Source: Leifsonia shinshuensis (GTDB taxonomy: Bacteria; Actinomycetota; Actinomycetes; Actinomycetales; Microbacteriaceae). Taken from it: 64,000 nucleotides of DNA. Every line of letters starts with the position of its first letter. The first letter of the stretch is position 1. Positions 1 to 12,477 of this stretch are shown here, piece by piece. Both the position numbers and the translations under genes were made by a program. The notes beneath the pieces are model-generated. The model was given only the letters and a program-made list of their open reading frames with translations, ran no database searches and was not told where the DNA came from. The stretch covers positions 1,054,001 to 1,118,000 of the forward strand of contig NZ_JAVDVK010000001.1 in NCBI RefSeq assembly GCF_031456835.1, written 5' to 3'.

Positions 1-455
1 GGACGCCGCAGCTCGGCGTACACGTCGCCCGCGTCCAGTTCGGGCACCAGGTGGAACACCGCGGCGCCCGTCTCCGTGTCGCCCGCGATCACGGCGTGCT
101 GCACCGGCGCGGCGCCCCGCCAGCGCGGCAGCAGCGAGAAGTGGAGGTTCACCCAGCCGAGGCGCGGGAGCGACAGCAGCGGCTCGCGCACCAGTCCCCC
201 GTACGCGACGACGACGCCGAGGTCCGGTTCGAGCGCGGCGATGCGCTCGGTGACCTCCTCGCGCAGCCGGTTCGCCTTCAGTACCGGCAGGCCGAGACGC
301 TCGGCCGCCTCGGCGACCGGCGACGGCGTGAGCACGCGCTTACGGCCGAGCGGCGCATCCTCGCGCGTGATGACGGCGACCACCTCGTGCCGGGCCGCGA
401 CGGCCTCGAGCGACGGGATGGCCACGGCGGGAGTGCCGGCGAAGACGATGCGCAT
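1..455 (-). CDS. fmt: Methionyl-tRNA formyltransferase, N-terminal part; gene runs off the window
   Basis: Transfers the formyl group of 10-formyltetrahydrofolate to initiator Met-tRNA in the cytoplasm. Only the first 151 codons are visible, so the C-terminal tRNA-recognition domain is outside the window. The protein starts MRIVFAGTPAVA, the usual N terminus of the family. The formyl-folate signature SLLP is at 107-110, with the expected catalytic Asn103 and His105 just before it, and an LDAGD motif at 140-144 should carry the catalytic Asp. It lies 79 bp beyond the priA stop on the same strand; priA and fmt are close neighbours in many actinobacteria. No odd feature is seen in the visible part. 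Confidence 0.93.
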   Translation of the reverse strand, partial: MRIVFAGTPAVAIPSLEAVAARHEVVAVITREDAPLGRKRVLTPSPVAEAAERLGLPVLKANRLREEVTERIAALEPDLGVVVAYGGLVREPLLSLPRLGWVNLHFSLLPRWRGAAPVQHAVIAGDTETGAAVFHLVPELDAGDVYAELRR

Positions 456-534
456 GGGGAAGGTTCTTTCGGTCGGGACGGCGATCCAGCCTACTCCGCC
501 CGCGCGTCCATCCACCGCTGAGGTCGACCGGAGG

Positions 535-2655
535 TCAGAGGATCTCGGGGTCGTCGAAGCGCACCCGCAGCGTCGGCGCCGGCCGGTAGCCCGGCTTGCC
601 TGCCGGCGCGCGGCGCCGCCGGGTCGCGTTCTTCACGACGGCGGCCCGGACGGCCGCCGCCACGTCGCCGCCGTGGGCGTACTCGAACCGGAGGACGGCG
701 CGCACCAGGTCGGGTCCGGAGCGGGCCGTGCGCGAGGCCGGCTCGACCGGGGCCGGACCCAGCACATCCACGAGCAGCGCCGGATCGACGGCGGCGATCA
801 CCTCGTTCACCGTCGCCTCCGTGCCGGTGACGGATGCCAGGCGCACGGCGGGCGGGAACCGCAGCTCCCGCCGGTCGACCAGCTCTTCGTGGGCGAACTC
901 GACGAGGCGGCCGGTGGCGAAGTCGCGCGCGAGCGGCCCGGACACGCCGACCAGCACCGTCGGCGCACCGGGCGCGGCAAGACCGGCGGCGCTCTGCCAC
1001 CAGCGCAGGCAGTCCTCGGCGACGTGCAGGCTCTCGCGGGCGAGCATCCGTTCGCCGTCGAGCAGCAGCACCGCCTGATACCCGCCCTCCGCGATCGGCT
1101 CGGCCCCGCGAGTGGCAACGACGAGGGCGGGCGCCGATCCGATGCGCTGGACGGGGTGGTCGCCGTCGGCGAGGATGACCCGCGTGCCCGGGAACGCGCG
1201 CCCGAGCTCCTCGGCCGTCCGGCCGGAGCCGACCGTCACCATCCGGAACCGGCGGTGCTCGCAGTGCTCGCACTGCCAATCGGTCGCGAGCCGCCCGCAC
1301 ACGGTGCACGACGGCGGGGAGCCGGCGCGCGTCTGGTGCAGCGGCCCCTTGCAGTTCATGCACCGGGCGGCCTGGCCGCAATTCGCGCACGCGATCACGG
1401 GCGCGTAGCCGGGACGCGCCACCTGGACGAGCACCGGGCCGCGCGGCCGGCCGCTGTCGCCGTTCAGCGCCTCACGCGCGGCGCGCCAGGCGGGCGACGG
1501 GATGCGCGCGGCCCGCGCCATCGGCTCCGGTGCCTGCTGGTTCGCGGTCAGTACGACCTTCGGCGAGGTGACGCGCTCGGGCCCGACATCCCGCAGCCAG
1601 CCGAGCTCCACCAGCCGCTGGGTCTCGACGCTGCGGATGTTGCCGCTCAGCACGAGCGCGCATCCCTCGAGCTCCTGGCGCACGAGGGCGGCGTCGCGCG
1701 TGTGCACGTACGGGCTGAGGGGTTCGGCGTGGAGCGGGTCGCTGTCCTCCCAGACCACCAGCAGCCCCAGCCGCTCGGCGGGCGCGTAGACCACGGAGCG
1801 GTTGCCGATGATGATGCGCGGACCGGACAACGCCTCCAGGAACCCGCGGTACCGCTCGGTGTTCGCCTGCCCGGCGTCCGCGCGCACCACCGCGGCCGGC
1901 GGGGCGACGACGGCCAGGGCGGCGGCCAGCTGCTCCAGGTCGCGATGGTCGGGTACCGCGACGATCGCCGTGCGGCCGCCGCGCCAGCAGTCGGCCGCCA
2001 GGGTCGCGAGGGTGACCGCCCACTCCCCGACCCACGTGCCGTCGGGCAGCGGGACCAGGCGCGGGATGGCGCGCAGCGCGATCCGCTCGTCGAGCGCGAC
2101 CGCATCCTCCAGCACCCGCTCGCCGTACCCGCGCACCGCGACGGGCGCGGGCGCGGGTGCGGGCGCCGCCGCCGCAGGCGCCGCGGCCGCATCCCGCGCC
2201 GCAGCGCCGAGTGGCGACATCGACTCACGACTCGCGCCCGATTCCGACAACGACTCACGACTCGACGCACCGGGAGCGGCGTGTGCGGCCAGCCACGCCT
2301 TCTCGACCCGCACCATGCGGCCGGGCACCGCGAGGCGGAGGATGTCGCTCGCCGTCCCCGCGCTGCGGTCCGCCAAGCGTCGCGCCAGCCGCCAGACGCC
2401 CGGCGTGAGCACGCGCGCGGGCGAGACGACGGCCTCCAGCGGGCTCAGCGTCCCCTCGAACCCGTCGTCCGGGTCGCCCACCTCCACGAGATACCCGTCG
2501 GCCACGCGACCCGCGGAGCGCAGCGGCACACGCACGCGCACGCCGGGCACCGCGTCGGCGGCGAGCTCCTCCGGGATGGCGTAGTCGAAGAGGTGGTCGA
2601 GCTGCGGGAGCGGCGAGTCGATGACCACCCGGGCGACCCGTGCGGCCGCCGCCAC
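535..2655 (-). CDS. priA: Primosomal protein N' (PriA), probably not an active helicase
   Basis: Replication-restart protein of 706 residues. The N-terminal DNA-binding region (about 8-110) is followed by a low-complexity Ala/Pro/Ser linker (about 125-175), a decayed helicase core, and a zinc module with four CxxC pairs (Cys423/426, 432/435, 450/453, 462/465). No Walker A motif is present where PriA normally has GxGKT, and the DEEH box is replaced by WEDSD at 302-306. This matches the established picture that actinobacterial PriA has lost helicase motifs, so a structural role at the primosome is likely. The GTG start at 2655 is 2 bp past the metK stop, implying one operon. The linker contains a 14-bp direct repeat, reported separately. 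Confidence 0.9.
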   Translation of the reverse strand: MAAAARVARVVIDSPLPQLDHLFDYAIPEELAADAVPGVRVRVPLRSAGRVADGYLVEVGDPDDGFEGTLSPLEAVVSPARVLTPGVWRLARRLADRSAGTASDILRLAVPGRMVRVEKAWLAAHAAPGASSRESLSESGASRESMSPLGAAARDAAAAPAAAAPAPAPAPVAVRGYGERVLEDAVALDERIALRAIPRLVPLPDGTWVGEWAVTLATLAADCWRGGRTAIVAVPDHRDLEQLAAALAVVAPPAAVVRADAGQANTERYRGFLEALSGPRIIIGNRSVVYAPAERLGLLVVWEDSDPLHAEPLSPYVHTRDAALVRQELEGCALVLSGNIRSVETQRLVELGWLRDVGPERVTSPKVVLTANQQAPEPMARAARIPSPAWRAAREALNGDSGRPRGPVLVQVARPGYAPVIACANCGQAARCMNCKGPLHQTRAGSPPSCTVCGRLATDWQCEHCEHRRFRMVTVGSGRTAEELGRAFPGTRVILADGDHPVQRIGSAPALVVATRGAEPIAEGGYQAVLLLDGERMLARESLHVAEDCLRWWQSAAGLAAPGAPTVLVGVSGPLARDFATGRLVEFAHEELVDRRELRFPPAVRLASVTGTEATVNEVIAAVDPALLVDVLGPAPVEPASRTARSGPDLVRAVLRFEYAHGGDVAAAVRAAVVKNATRRRRAPAGKPGYRPAPTLRVRFDDPEIL
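2221..2264. repeat. 14-bp direct repeat inside the priA linker
   Basis: CGACTCACGACTCG occurs at 2221-2234 and again, perfectly, at 2251-2264. It lies in the codons for the Ser-rich linker of PriA (around residues 131-145, SRES...SRES). It keeps the reading frame because the copies are 30 bp apart. It may be simple slippage in an unconstrained linker. Confidence 0.7.
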
Positions 2656-2657
2656 CG

Positions 2658-3851
2658 CTAGATCCCCGCGGCCGAGCGCAGGTCGTCGACGCGGTCGAGC
2701 CGCTCCCAGGTGAACTCGGGCAGCTCGCGGCCGAAGTGGCCGTAGGTCGCGGTGCGCGCGTAGATCGGGCGCAGCAGGTCGAGGTCGCGGATGATCGCGG
2801 CCGGCCGCAGGTCGAAGACGTCGCGGATGGCGGCGATGATGCGCTCCTCGGGCACCTTCGCGGTGCCGAACGTCTCGACGTACAGCCCGACCGGAGCGGC
2901 CTTGCCGATCGCGTACGCGATCTGCACCTCGAGCCGGTCGGCGAAGCCCGCGGCGACCGCGTTCTTCGCCACCCAGCGCATCGCGTACGCGGCGGAGCGG
3001 TCGACCTTCGACGGGTCCTTGCCCGAGAAGGCGCCGCCGCCGTGGCGGGACGCGCCGCCGTAGGTGTCAACGATGATCTTGCGGCCGGTCAGCCCGGCGT
3101 CGCCCTTGGGGCCGCCGATCTCGAAGCGCCCGGTCGGGTTGATGAGGGTGCGGATGTGCGAGGTCTCGAGCCCGGCCGTGTGGAGCACCGGGTTGATGAC
3201 CTCCTCGACGATCTCGGCCTGCAGCTGCTCGTTCGACACCTGCGGGGCGTGCTGCGTCGACAGCACGACGGTCTGCACCGACTTGGGAACGGATCCCTCG
3301 TAGCCGATCGTGACCTGGGTCTTGCCGTCGGGCCGCAGGTAGTCGAGCGTGCCGTCCTTGCGCACGGACGCCAGGCGCTCGGCGAGACGGTGGGCCAGCC
3401 AGATGGGCAGCGGCATGTACTGCGGCGTCTCCGTGGTGGCGTAGCCGAACATGATGCCCTGGTCGCCGGCGCCCTGGCGGTCGAGGTCGTCGTGGCTCTG
3501 CTCGGCGCGCGTCTCCAGCGCGTTGTCCACGCCCTGCGCGATGTCGGGCGACTGGGCTCCGATCGAGACGGACACGCCGCACTGGGTGCCGTCGAAGCTG
3601 ACGTCGGACGAGTCGTACCCGATCTCGACGAGCTTGTTGCGCACCAGCGCCGGGATCTCGACGTAGCCGCTGGAGGTGACCTCGCCGGCGACGTGGACGA
3701 GTCCCGTCGTCACCAGGGTCTCGACGGCGGCGCGGCTGTGCGGGTCGACGGTGAGCAGGGCATCCAGGATGCTGTCGGAGATCTGGTCGCAGATCTTGTC
3801 CGGGTGGCCCTCGGTGACGGACTCGGACGTGAAGAGACGCAGATCTGCCAT
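2658..3851 (-). CDS. metK: S-adenosylmethionine synthetase
   Basis: Makes S-adenosylmethionine from methionine and ATP in the cytosol. The 397 residues match the family length. The N terminus [23 protein letters not shown] carries the ATP-binding HPDK motif, and the other two repeats of the three-domain fold are clear: [10 protein letters not shown] near 120 and the P-loop-like [19 protein letters not shown] near 270. A Shine-Dalgarno AGGGAGAA lies just ahead of the ATG. It is between coaBC and priA; coaBC-metK-priA is the order in M. tuberculosis as well. Nothing is unusual. Confidence 0.98.
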   Translation of the reverse strand: MADLRLFTSESVTEGHPDKICDQISDSILDALLTVDPHSRAAVETLVTTGLVHVAGEVTSSGYVEIPALVRNKLVEIGYDSSDVSFDGTQCGVSVSIGAQSPDIAQGVDNALETRAEQSHDDLDRQGAGDQGIMFGYATTETPQYMPLPIWLAHRLAERLASVRKDGTLDYLRPDGKTQVTIGYEGSVPKSVQTVVLSTQHAPQVSNEQLQAEIVEEVINPVLHTAGLETSHIRTLINPTGRFEIGGPKGDAGLTGRKIIVDTYGGASRHGGGAFSGKDPSKVDRSAAYAMRWVAKNAVAAGFADRLEVQIAYAIGKAAPVGLYVETFGTAKVPEERIIAAIRDVFDLRPAAIIRDLDLLRPIYARTATYGHFGRELPEFTWERLDRVDDLRSAAGI

Positions 3852-3911
3852 GGTTCTCCCTGGTCGACGACGGGCGTAAGAGTCGCGGCCGGATCGTCTC
3901 GGACGCGCCGG

Positions 3912-5237
3912 CTAGGCGATGACGTCGAGGATACGGTCGGCCACCGACAGCTTGCTGCCCGAGGCCTCCATCACTATATCGCCGCCCTTTCGCAGGACGA
4001 CGACCTCGTTGCTCTCCGTTGCGAAGCCCTGCGACCAGCCCACCTGGTTGAGCACGAGGAAGTCGCTGCCCTTCGCTTCGAGCTTCGTGCGCCCGAGGTG
4101 GATGAGCGCCTGCGGGTCCGGCTCGGTCTCGGCGGCGAAGCCGACGACAACCTGGCCGTCGCGACGGTTGGCGGAGAGCCCGGCGAGGATGTCCGGGTTG
4201 GCGACGAGCTCGAGGGTGAGCGTGTCCCCGTGCTCGGACTTCTTGATCTTCGCGTCGCGCGTCTCCGCGGGGCGGTAGTCCGCGACGGCGGCCGTCATGA
4301 CGACGATGTCGGCCGCGCGGGCGGCCTCCTGCACCGCCTCCTGCAGCTCGAGCGCGGTTTGCACCGGGATGAGCTCCACCCCCTCGGGCGGTTCCACCTC
4401 GAGGTGCGCCGCGATGAGCACGACGTCGGCGCCGCGGGCCTGCGCGGCGGCGGCGATCGCTACGCCCTGACGCCCACTGGAGCGGTTGCCGAGGAAGCGC
4501 ACCGGGTCGAGTGGTTCGCGGGTGCCCCCGGCGGTGACCACGACGCGCTTGCCCGCGAGGTCGACGCCGCCCCGGGGCCGCTTGGCCGCCTCGTTCGCGC
4601 GGCGGCGCTCGGAGAGCACCACGACGTCGTTGACGGCGGCGTCGGATGCGGTCAGCGCCGCAGGCGCGGGCGGCTCCACGGCGCGCGGGACGATCCCGGC
4701 GGCGCGCAGCGCGGACCGGACGATGACCTCCGGCTCCTCCATCCGGCCGGGGCCGGAGTCGCTGCCGGTGAGCTGGCCGCTGGCGGGGCCGACCACCGTG
4801 ACACCGCGGCTGCGCAGGGTGGCGATGTTCGCGACGGTGGCCGGATTGCGCCACATCTCGGTGTGCATCGCCGGGGCGATCACGAGCGGCGCCGTGGACG
4901 CGAGCACCGTGTTGCCGAGGAGGTCGTCGGCGATGCCCGCCGCGAGCTTGGCGATCGTGTTGGCGGTGGCCGGTGCGATGACGATGAGGTCGGCCGACTG
5001 CCCGATCGCCACGTGCCGCACCTCGGCGACGCCCTCGTAGAGGTCGGTCGCGACGGGGTTGCGGCTGATCGCCTCCAGCGTCGGACGCCCGACGAACCGC
5101 AGCGCCGCCTCGGTCGCGACCACGTGCACGGAGTGGCCTTCGAGGACCAGGGCCCGGATGACTCCGACGGCCTTGTACGCGGCGATGCCGCCGGTCACTC
5201 CGACGACGATGGTCAATCGTGGGCTCAACGGCGGCAC
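3912..5237 (-). CDS. coaBC: Bifunctional phosphopantothenoylcysteine decarboxylase / phosphopantothenate-cysteine ligase
   Basis: Two consecutive steps of coenzyme A synthesis. The N-terminal half (about 8-185) is the FMN-binding CoaC domain, starting IVVGVTGGIAAYK and containing PAMHTEMW near 120, the form of the PxMNxxMW motif seen in actinobacteria with His in place of Asn. The C-terminal half (about 228-441) is the CoaB ligase, with GGTREPLDPVRFLGNRSSGRQG at its nucleotide-binding start. The 441 residues are slightly longer than the usual 400-420 because of the linker around 195-225. It lies 70 bp after rpoZ and 60 bp before metK, in the same direction. Confidence 0.96.
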   Translation of the reverse strand: MPPLSPRLTIVVGVTGGIAAYKAVGVIRALVLEGHSVHVVATEAALRFVGRPTLEAISRNPVATDLYEGVAEVRHVAIGQSADLIVIAPATANTIAKLAAGIADDLLGNTVLASTAPLVIAPAMHTEMWRNPATVANIATLRSRGVTVVGPASGQLTGSDSGPGRMEEPEVIVRSALRAAGIVPRAVEPPAPAALTASDAAVNDVVVLSERRRANEAAKRPRGGVDLAGKRVVVTAGGTREPLDPVRFLGNRSSGRQGVAIAAAAQARGADVVLIAAHLEVEPPEGVELIPVQTALELQEAVQEAARAADIVVMTAAVADYRPAETRDAKIKKSEHGDTLTLELVANPDILAGLSANRRDGQVVVGFAAETEPDPQALIHLGRTKLEAKGSDFLVLNQVGWSQGFATESNEVVVLRKGGDIVMEASGSKLSVADRILDVIA

Positions 5238-5307
5238 CTCTCCTCGGCCGGGGCGCTGCCCGGCTGCGGTCGTCTGCGGCTCTACTGCTGCGTGCGGCGG
5301 ATGCTGC

Positions 5308-5571
5308 CTACTCGGCGGCGGCGATCGGCTTCAGGACGAGCTTGTCCTCGTTGATCTCGTGGAGGGCGACCGAGAGCGGCTTGTCGTCGACGGAGGAGTC
5401 GACCAGCGGGCCCACGTTGTCGAACAGGCTGCCCTCGTGCAGGTCGGCGTAGTAGTCGTTGATCTGGCGGGCCCGCTTGGACGCGAAGATCACGAGGGCG
5501 TACTTCGACTCGACGCGCGACAGGAGGTCGTCGATGGGCGGGTCGATGATGCCGTTGTTGCTGGTTGCCAT
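5308..5571 (-). CDS. rpoZ: RNA polymerase omega subunit
   Basis: Small core-enzyme subunit of 87 residues that helps beta-prime fold and assemble. The omega motif is visible: [31 protein letters not shown] at about 11-41, with the conserved (K/R)Y and ASKRARQIN residues. The ATG at 5571 has AAGGAG about 8 bp upstream. It stands between gmk and coaBC, the standard actinobacterial gmk-rpoZ-coaBC order. Confidence 0.97.
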   Translation of the reverse strand: MATSNNGIIDPPIDDLLSRVESKYALVIFASKRARQINDYYADLHEGSLFDNVGPLVDSSVDDKPLSVALHEINEDKLVLKPIAAAE

Positions 5572-5676
5572 GCGGGGTGCTCCTTGTTCTGGGCGACCGG
5601 GCGCGGTGGCCCGATCGACGGCCGCGTCAGGCGGCCGGGGACAGTGGGCGCGCCGGTGACGGCGCGGAGAGACGGC

Positions 5677-6600
5677 TCACGGACGCGACGGCGCCGCGCG
5701 GACCTTCATCAAGTCTACGACCTCGCGGGCCGCCTCGGCGACGTCGTGGTTGACCACCTTGTAGTCGAACTCGTCCTGGGCGGCCAGCTCGACCTTGGCG
5801 GTCTCCAGCCGGCGCTGCTGCTCCGCGGTGTCCTCGGTGCCCCGGCCGATCAGCCGCCGCACCAGCTCCTCCCACGTCGGCGGGAGCAGGAAGATCAGCC
5901 GCGCCTCCGGCATGGAGGCGCGCACCTGGCGGGCGCCCTGCAGGTCGATCTCGAGCAGCACGCTCCGGCCGGCGGCCAGCGCCTTCTCGATCGGGGCGCG
6001 GGGCGTGCCGTAGCGGTAGGCGTTGTGCACGGTCGCGTGCTCGAGCAGCTCGCCCTCGACGATCATCCGGTCGAACTCGGCGTCGTCGACGAAGTAGTAG
6101 TTGACGCCGTCGACCTCGCCGGGGCGCGGCTTGCGCGTCGTCGCGGACACGGAGAGCAGCACGTCCGGGTAGTGCTCGCGGATGTACGACGACACCGTGC
6201 CCTTGCCCACGGCCGTGGGACCGGCGAGCACGACCAGGCGGTTGCGCTGGCGGCCGGTGCGGTTCTCCCGCTCGATCAGGAACTGGCGGAGGCGCAGTCG
6301 CTGGTGGCGGCCGAGACCGCCCAGCCGCTTGGCGGGCGAGATGGCCAGCCGGTCTAGCGCCTCCTGCATCTTGGTGGTGCCGATCGCGGGCACGCTGAGC
6401 AGGAACTCGGTGACCCGCAGCCGGCCCTCGACCCCCTCCGGGTCGGCGGTCGCGCGGTCGAGCACTGTCAGCGGCGACACCTCGCGGGAGGCGATGGACG
6501 CCTTCACGGCGGCACGGGCACGGCGCGCGGCGACGGCGGCCTGCGACGCGGCCTGGCGGTCGACCTCGGGCGGTGCGGGGCGGCTCGAGGTCTCAGCCAT
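5677..6600 (-). CDS. gmk: Guanylate kinase fused to an N-terminal mIHF (actinobacterial integration host factor) domain
   Basis: Residues about 120-305 are guanylate kinase, which phosphorylates GMP to GDP: P-loop GPTAVGKGT at 127-135, the GMP-site segment [19 protein letters not shown] at 152-170, and EIDLQGARQ at 217-225. Residues about 22-112 are not part of guanylate kinase; they match the mIHF DNA-binding protein, including the helix-turn region [17 protein letters not shown] and the KRLGGLG...QR tail at 91-101. In mycobacteria mihF and gmk are separate adjacent genes; here one frame of 307 residues reads through with no internal stop or obvious second start. Overlaps the end of pyrF by 8 bp. 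Confidence 0.93.
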   Translation of the reverse strand: MAETSSRPAPPEVDRQAASQAAVAARRARAAVKASIASREVSPLTVLDRATADPEGVEGRLRVTEFLLSVPAIGTTKMQEALDRLAISPAKRLGGLGRHQRLRLRQFLIERENRTGRQRNRLVVLAGPTAVGKGTVSSYIREHYPDVLLSVSATTRKPRPGEVDGVNYYFVDDAEFDRMIVEGELLEHATVHNAYRYGTPRAPIEKALAAGRSVLLEIDLQGARQVRASMPEARLIFLLPPTWEELVRRLIGRGTEDTAEQQRRLETAKVELAAQDEFDYKVVNHDVAEAAREVVDLMKVRAAPSRP

Positions 6601-7458
6601 GGCTGGCGCGCACCTCCTCGGCGCGGCGGCCGATCGCGTCCGCCAGGCCGGAGGGACCGGCGGAGAGCAGCCCGCGGGACTCGCTGACGATCACGCCGGA
6701 TGCGAGCGAGCCGAACAGCCGCGACACGTCCTCGACCCGCGCGCCCTGGTGGCCGAAGCCTGGCGCCAGCACGGGCAGTGCGGGGGTGCGCTCCCCCGCC
6801 GTCGCCACATCGATCCCGTAGTCGGCGAGCTCGACGGTCGCGCCGAGCACCAGCCCGACCGATCCGTACGCGGCACGCGCGTCCTGCTCCTGATTGAACG
6901 AATGCACGTCTTCGATGATCGCACGAGCGACGGACAGGCCCGTCCGCGGCCCGCTCTGGACGATGGCCTGCTGCACCGCAGCCGCCTCGGGATTCGAGGT
7001 CGCGGCGAGCACGAACAGGCCCTTCCCCGCGGCCGCTCCGAGCGCCATCGCGTCCGCGAGCGAGCCGACGCCCTGGTAGGCGGCGACCGTCATGGCGTCC
7101 GATTCCAGCGGCGAGCCGGGCGTCAGCCAGGCCTCGGCGTACGCGGTGACACTGGTGCCGATGTCGCCGCGCTTGACGTCCGCGATCACCAGCAGCCCGG
7201 CCGCACGCGCGGCCGCGAGCACCTCCTCCAGAGCGGCGTACCCCGCCGCGCCGAATCGCTCGAAGAACGCCACCTGCGGCTTGACGATGCCCGCCCGGCC
7301 AGCGGCGGCCTCGACCACCGTCAGGCCGAACGAGCGGAGGCCGTCGGCCGAAGCCGGCAGCCCCCACTCCTCGAGCAGGTGCGCGTGCGGGTCGATGCCG
7401 ACGCACAGCCGCCCGCGCTTGGCGAACGCGCGCGCGAGCCGGTCGCCGAACGCCGGCG

Positions 7459-7462
<4 letters not shown>
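6593..7462 (-). CDS. pyrF: Orotidine-5'-phosphate decarboxylase
   Basis: Last step of UMP synthesis, decarboxylating OMP. The protein is 289 residues, the longer form found in actinobacteria. Key sites: [15 protein letters not shown] near the start, and the catalytic segment [13 protein letters not shown], whose Lys/Asp residues do the chemistry. The start is set at the ATG at 7462 because it forms an ATGA overlap with the carB stop; a much longer open frame upstream is the carB shadow. Its end overlaps the gmk start by 8 bp, so it is inside the pyr operon. Confidence 0.96.
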
Positions 7463-10760
<3,298 letters not shown>

Positions 10761-10761
<1 letters not shown>

Positions 10762-11933
10762 CAGACGTTCTCCTGGCTGTTCGAGGTGGACGGATCGGCG
10801 GCGCCGTGCTGCGCGCGGATCATGTCGAGGAAGCGGTCGAAGAGGTAGTTGGCGTCGTGCGGGCCGGCCGCCGCCTCCGGGTGGTACTGCACGCTGAAGG
10901 CGTTCAGGTCGAGGCAGTTGAGCCCCTCGACGACCTGGTCGTTGAGCGAGAAGTGGCTGACCTCGACGCGGCCGAAGCCGGCCGGGGAGTCGAAGGAGGC
11001 ATCGATCGGCGCCTTGACGGCGAAGCCGTGGTTCTGCGCGGTGATCTCCACCCGGCCGGTGCGCTTGTCGAGCACCGGCTGGTTGATCCCGCGGTGGCCG
11101 AACGGCAGCTTGTAGGTGTCGAGCCCGAGCGCGCGGCCGAGCAGCTGGTTACCGAAGCAGATGCCGAAGTACGGGAGACCTGCACGCAGCGTCTCCTGCA
11201 GCAGGGCGACGTGCTTGCCGGAGGCCTGCGGGTCGCCAGGCCCGTTCGAGAAGAACAGCGCGTCGACGCCGAGCCCGAGCACATCCTGAGCGCTGACCTG
11301 CTGCGGGAGCACGTGCACGTCGAGCCCGCGCGCCGCCAGGTTCTCGAGGGTGGACTTCTTCACGCCCAGGTCGAGCACCGCGACGGAGCCGACCTTCTCG
11401 CCGACCGCGGGAACCGTGTACGGCTCGACGGTGGACACCTCGGCGGACAGGTTGCGGCCCTTCATCGGCGCGCCGGCGAGCACCAGGTCGAGCTGCTCGC
11501 CGTCGCTCAGCCCGAAGTCCTCACCGGAGAAGATGCCGGAGCGCATGGCGCCCGCCGAGCGGATGTGGCGGGTCACTGCACGGGTGTCGATCCCGCTGAT
11601 GCCGACGACGCCCTGCGCGACGAGGTCGTCGTCGAGGCTGCGCTGCGCGCGGAAGTTCGACACGACGCGGCTGGGCTCGCGGACGACGTAGCCCGCCACC
11701 CAGATCTGCCGGGACTCCATGTCCTCGTCGTTTGTGCCGGTGTTGCCGATGTGCGGCGCCGTCTGCAGCACGATCTGGCCGGCGTAGGACGGGTCGGTCA
11801 GCGTCTCCTGGTAGCCGGTCATGCCGGTGGCGAAGACCGCCTCGCCGAGGGTGCGCCCTCGCGCGCCGTAGGCCCGGCCGACGTAACGGGTTCCGTCTTC
11901 GAGGACGAGCACCGCGGGTTCTGTTGCGAGCAC
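10761..11933 (-). CDS. carA: Carbamoyl-phosphate synthase small (glutaminase) subunit
   Basis: Hydrolyses glutamine and channels ammonia to CarB. With the chosen start the protein is 390 residues. Class I amidotransferase nucleophile Cys259 sits in [13 protein letters not shown], and [13 protein letters not shown] supplies the catalytic His and Glu. The N-terminal domain begins [18 protein letters not shown] place the start at the GTG at 11933, not the first in-frame codon at 11984, because AAGGAGGT lies five bases before it and the upstream gene ends one base earlier. It is tightly coupled to both neighbours in the pyr operon. Confidence 0.96.
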
Positions 11934-11934
11934 G

Positions 11935-12477
11935 TCACACCTCCTTGTCGTTCGGGCGGGACGGGCCCGCCGCATCCGGGGCATCCGCCCGCGGGACGGT
12001 TGCTTCGACGGCCGCGATCAGCTGCGCGCGGCCGGCCGGGTCGACGACCCGGAAGTAGCTGTCGGCGGCCGTGCCGCCGCTGGTGGTCCAGCCCAGCCGG
12101 ACCAGGCCGTCGCGCTCGACCGCCCGGTCGATCGCGACGCTCGCGACGCCGACTCCGGTGAGGACGGACGCCGGGACGAAGACCGCCGGCTCGCCGGTGA
12201 CGGCGATGGACACGCCCTCCGGCCGGACGGCGACCGTCGCGTTGCCGCGGAACGACAGTCCCGGCAGGGCGAGCCGCTCGAGGTGCTCGCCGCCGCGCGT
12301 GGTGGCGACGTACAGCGCCTCCACCTCGGCGACGGGAGCGCTCAGCGTGCCGGGGGTCGAGTACCCGCCGCCGGCCGGGCTGTCGCGGCGCACGCGCCGG
12401 CGCCAGCCGAGCACGGCGAGCCCGATGACGATGGCGAGGACCGCCAGGATTCCGATCGTGGGGAGCACCTTATCCAC
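11935..12477 (-). CDS. Membrane-anchored protein of the pyr operon (PH-like domain), unknown function
   Basis: A 180-residue protein with one N-terminal transmembrane helix (about 6-24), a basic stop RRRVRRD, and a predicted cytoplasmic beta-rich domain (about 50-160). M. tuberculosis has a membrane protein (Rv1382) at exactly this position between pyrC and carA, so the gene is a conserved pyr-operon member without an assigned role. It overlaps the pyrC end by 8 bp and ends one base before carA. The fold assignment to a PH-like domain is a pattern guess; the position is the stronger evidence that it matters for pyrimidine synthesis. Confidence 0.8.
   Translation of the reverse strand: MDKVLPTIGILAVLAIVIGLAVLGWRRRVRRDSPAGGGYSTPGTLSAPVAEVEALYVATTRGGEHLERLALPGLSFRGNATVAVRPEGVSIAVTGEPAVFVPASVLTGVGVASVAIDRAVERDGLVRLGWTTSGGTAADSYFRVVDPAGRAQLIAAVEATVPRADAPDAAGPSRPNDKEV

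Noticed and set aside
2640..5354. Plus-strand open frame of 904 codons opposite metK and coaBC
   Set aside because: It mirrors metK and coaBC in the complementary frame, has the Arg/Asp/Val/Gly-rich composition typical of GC-rich antisense frames, and shows no known motif.
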